Assembly (NCBI RefSeq): GCF_001633165.1
Contig: NZ_CP015418.1
Span: 777,501 to 841,500, forward strand
Direction: 5' to 3'
Source of the DNA: Rhodovulum sulfidophilum DSM 1374
Lineage (GTDB): Bacteria; Pseudomonadota; Alphaproteobacteria; Rhodobacterales; Rhodobacteraceae
Length of the DNA: 64,000 nt
The position numbers and the translations under genes are program-made. Below, piece after piece: positions 61,955 to 64,000 of this stretch; the stretch's first letter is position 1, and each line of letters begins with the position of its first letter. The notes beneath the pieces were generated by a model. That model did not search any database and had not been told where the DNA came from. It was given only the letters and a program-made list of their open reading frames with translations.

Positions 61955-62149
61955 CGCATGCCTCCGTGATTGCATGCAATGACCCTAAAAAACCCCCGAC
62001 GAGAGAGCAAGGTTGTTGACGTTCGGTTTTTTGCATGCAACTCATTCCGGAAAAGCCGATTCCGGCGATGAATGAGGGCCAGACCCCAAGGATTGCGTGC
62101 GAAACGTCTCAGGACGCGGCGCGATCCTTCAGCCAATCCGAGGACGGGA
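61955..62149. promoter_or_regulatory. Divergent promoter with two TTGCATGCAA operators
   Basis: Two perfect copies of TTGCATGCAA lie at 61970-61979 and 62031-62040, 61 bases apart. This is the same spacing as the pair at 61183/61245. They would let the GntR protein control itself and the oxidoreductase/TRAP operon. Confidence 0.7.
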
Positions 62150-63550
62150 ATGAACTACCACACCTATTTCAGCGCCGGGGACCGCATGGTGGAAGCCTGC
62201 GTGATCGGCACCGGCGGCTTCGGGCGCAGTTTTCTGGCCCAGGGTCGCAAGGTTCCGGCGCTGTCGGTCCGGATCGGCGTCGATGTCAGCGCCGAGATCG
62301 CGGCCGAGGCGATGCGCGATGTGGGCATTCCCGAGGACCGGATCCGCATCGTGACCGGCGCCGCCGAGGCGCTGGCCGCCTTCGAGGCCGGCGCCCATGT
62401 CGCGGCGGGCGATTTCGCCCATGTTGCCGGGCTGCCCTTCGAGGTCGCGGTCGAGGCCACCGGCAATCCGGTTCACGGCGCCCGCCATGCCCGGCTGGCG
62501 ATCGAGGCGGGCAAGCATGTCGCCATGGTCTCGAAAGAGGTCGACAGCGTGGTCGGCCCCGGCCTTGCCGCCATGGCCGCCGAGAAGGGGCTGATCGTGA
62601 CGCCGGTCGACGGCGACCAGCCGAGCCTGCTGATCGGGTTGATCACCTGGGCCGAGACGCTCGGGCTCGAGATCGTCGCGGCCGGAAAGTCGAGCGAATA
62701 CGATTTCGTCTTCGACCGTGGGACCGGCACCATCCTGTGCAACGGCCAGACCTATCCGGCGGCGGATTTCGCTCCTTACGCCCGGATGGGCGATATGGAG
62801 GCGGCCGCGCTGGTCGCCGCCCGGGGCGAGGCCGCCCGGACCCTGCCGCAGCGCGCGGTGCCCGATCTCTGCGAGATGACCGTGGTCGCCAATGCCTGCG
62901 CCATGGGCGTCGACACCCCCGAGCTGCATTGCCCGATCGCCCGGATCGACGAGGTGCCCTCGATCCTCTGTCCGGTCGCCGATGGCGGCATCCTCGGCCG
63001 CGCGGGGGTTCTCGATGTCTTTCACTGCCTGCGCGAACCGGGCGAGATCAGCTTTGCCGGCGGCGTCTTCGTGGTGATCCGCTGCGATCATGCCGACACC
63101 TGGGAGGTGCTGCGCGAGAAGGGCCATATCGTCAGCCGCAACGGCCGCACCGCGATGGTCTTCCTGCCGCGCCACCTGCTGGGGCTCGAGGCCGCGACCT
63201 CGATCCTCGAGGTCGGGCTGCGCGGCGTCTCGAGCGGCACGTCCCGGCCCGCCCATCACGCCGATCTGGTCGCCCATGCCGACCGCGACCTGGCCGCGGG
63301 CCATGTCCTGAAGATGGGCGGCCATCACCATTCGATCGACGCCGTCTCGGCCCGGATCCTGCCCGGCGGACCGCTTTCCGAGGACAGCCCGGCGCCATTC
63401 TACCTGGCCTCCGACTGCCGCCTCCTGCGCGACGTGCCCGCTGGCGAGCCGATCCGGATGCGGGATATCGAGATCCCCGAGGACAGCCCCCTTGCCGCGC
63501 TTCGCGCGCTGCAGGACAGCCATTTCGCACCGTCCGGCCAGACCGCCTGA
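62150..63550 (+). CDS. Homoserine-dehydrogenase-like oxidoreductase with SAF domain
   Basis: A 466-residue protein. The N-terminal Rossmann fold is seen in VEACVIGTGGFGRSFLAQGR, followed by EATGNPVHGARHARLAIEAG and MVSKEVDSVVGPGL (homoserine-dehydrogenase-like). The C-terminal ~80 residues (APFYLASDCRLLRDVPAGEP, IRMRDIEI) form a SAF domain. Such proteins are often mislabelled flagellar FlgA. They occur in sugar-acid catabolic clusters; the exact reaction is unknown. ATG 62150 follows a weak GAGGACGGGA site. Confidence 0.8.
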   Translation: MNYHTYFSAGDRMVEACVIGTGGFGRSFLAQGRKVPALSVRIGVDVSAEIAAEAMRDVGIPEDRIRIVTGAAEALAAFEAGAHVAAGDFAHVAGLPFEVAVEATGNPVHGARHARLAIEAGKHVAMVSKEVDSVVGPGLAAMAAEKGLIVTPVDGDQPSLLIGLITWAETLGLEIVAAGKSSEYDFVFDRGTGTILCNGQTYPAADFAPYARMGDMEAAALVAARGEAARTLPQRAVPDLCEMTVVANACAMGVDTPELHCPIARIDEVPSILCPVADGGILGRAGVLDVFHCLREPGEISFAGGVFVVIRCDHADTWEVLREKGHIVSRNGRTAMVFLPRHLLGLEAATSILEVGLRGVSSGTSRPAHHADLVAHADRDLAAGHVLKMGGHHHSIDAVSARILPGGPLSEDSPAPFYLASDCRLLRDVPAGEPIRMRDIEIPEDSPLAALRALQDSHFAPSGQTA

Positions 63551-63583
63551 CCGGCACCAGATCACGACACGGGAGGAACCGTC

Positions 63584-64000
63584 ATGACCCTGAACCGACG
63601 CAGCTTCATTGCCGCCGCCGGCGCCGCCGGCGCCCTGCTGGCCGCGCCCTCGATCCTCGGCGCGGCGGGCAAGATCACCCTGCGCATGGGGCATCCCCAT
63701 CCCGAGACCGACAGCTGGCAGGACACCGCGCTCTGGATGGGCGAGACCCTGGCCGAGAAATCCGGCGGCGAGATCGGCCTGCAGGTTTTCCCCAACGGCC
63801 TGCTGGGCAATGACCCGACGATGATCAACTCGGTCCGGGCCGGCGCGCTCGACATCATGGTCACCGGCAACCCGTTCTTCACCAGCCTCGCGCCCGAGCT
63901 GAACGTGCTCGACCTGCCCTATCTGTTCCACGACCGCGACCATGTCGCCCGCGTGCTGGACGGCGAGATCGGCGACCGCCTGCGGACCGATTTCGAGGGC
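63584..64000 (+). CDS. TRAP transporter binding protein DctP, 3' end cut by window
   Basis: The first 139 residues of a DctP-family protein: a signal of twin-arginine type (NRRSFIAAAGAAGALLAAPS), then ITLRMGHPHPETDSWQDTAL and GGEIGLQVFPNGLLGNDPTM, the conserved DctP pattern. It would bind a carboxylic acid for a TRAP permease encoded beyond the window. ATG 63584 follows GGGAGG, 33 bases after the oxidoreductase stop. Confidence 0.93.
   Translation, partial: MTLNRRSFIAAAGAAGALLAAPSILGAAGKITLRMGHPHPETDSWQDTALWMGETLAEKSGGEIGLQVFPNGLLGNDPTMINSVRAGALDIMVTGNPFFTSLAPELNVLDLPYLFHDRDHVARVLDGEIGDRLRTDFEG

Noticed and set aside
62129..63943. A 604-codon minus-strand frame and a 592-codon plus frame
   Set aside because: Both are shadows of the SAF-domain oxidoreductase and the DctP gene, with low-complexity translations.

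Overview
The window is GC-rich DNA from an alphaproteobacterium, most likely a member of the Rhodobacteraceae (Paracoccus/Rhodovulum/Rhodobacter type). The reasons are the rRNA operon order 23S-5S-tRNA-fMet, the protein sequences, the abundance of TRAP, tripartite tricarboxylate and branched-chain-type transporters, and the kinds of insertion sequence present. It starts inside a 23S rRNA gene and ends inside a TRAP transporter gene. It reads as an accessory region beside an rRNA operon: working gene clusters separated by decayed insertion sequences and gene fragments.

Layout: (1) 1-2932, rRNA operon end (23S partial, 5S, tRNA-fMet). (2) 2889-6080, a serine recombinase remnant whose last codons lie inside the tRNA-fMet gene, an alcohol dehydrogenase tail, an acetyltransferase remnant and broken IS3/IS5 elements. 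(3) 6114-10541, siderophore uptake: AraC regulator, TonB receptor, RhtX/FptX-type permease. (4) 11010-12760, a cobalamin riboswitch followed by a small unknown gene and a B12-independent homocysteine methyltransferase. (5) 13114-19326, a second iron uptake locus: ABC ATPase, FecCD permease, an FbpA-like protein without a signal peptide, a FepB-like binding protein, and a divergent TonB receptor. (6) 19375-20640, a chimeric recombinase/IS3 remnant. (7) 21176-24266, a compact RiPP locus: 48-residue precursor, PatA/PatG-type (cyanobactin) subtilisin macrocyclase and a tetrapyrrole-methylase-fold enzyme resembling borosin N-methyltransferases. (8) 24400-25800, IS5/IS481 remnants. (9) 25895-29881, small cytochrome c, PhoX-like protein and a diheme protein. 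(10) 29997-35805, a zinc island: znuA, zur, znuC, znuB and an iota-class carbonic anhydrase, among decayed ribD, hisI, adh, NicO and DUF1826 fragments. (11) 35786-41319, AraC regulator divergent from an amino-acid permease, ornithine cyclodeaminase-like, RidA and D-amino-acid-oxidase-like operon. (12) 41587-46030, IS110, a third recombinase fragment, putP and a collapsed ABC transporter. (13) 46297-54577, SDR, GntR regulator and a branched-chain-type ABC transporter with a LivM-LivG-LivF triple fusion, followed by a dehydrogenase and a beta-keto-acid cleavage enzyme. (14) 54680-55422, IS remnants. (15) 55631-64000, a second catabolic island: aldehyde dehydrogenase, TctABC, amidohydrolase, GntR regulator with four TTGCATGCAA sites, a SAF-domain oxidoreductase and the start of a TRAP binding protein.

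The strongest candidate for a new system is the RiPP locus. The precursor reads like PatE (GAEFS / DTTVVIIL / AFEDEA against the known GLEAS / VTACITFC / AYDGE), sits 31 bp upstream of a PatA/PatG-like protease, and is followed by a methylase that keeps the Tyr-x5-Arg-x3-Tyr spacing of the omphalotin N-methyltransferase OphMA. This predicts a backbone N-methylated, head-to-tail cyclised peptide made by a cyanobactin/borosin hybrid. The second most interesting region is the Zur island, where a carbonic anhydrase of the class reported to work without zinc sits beside the zinc uptake genes and remains of other backup paralogues. All family names come from recall of sequence families; no searches were run.
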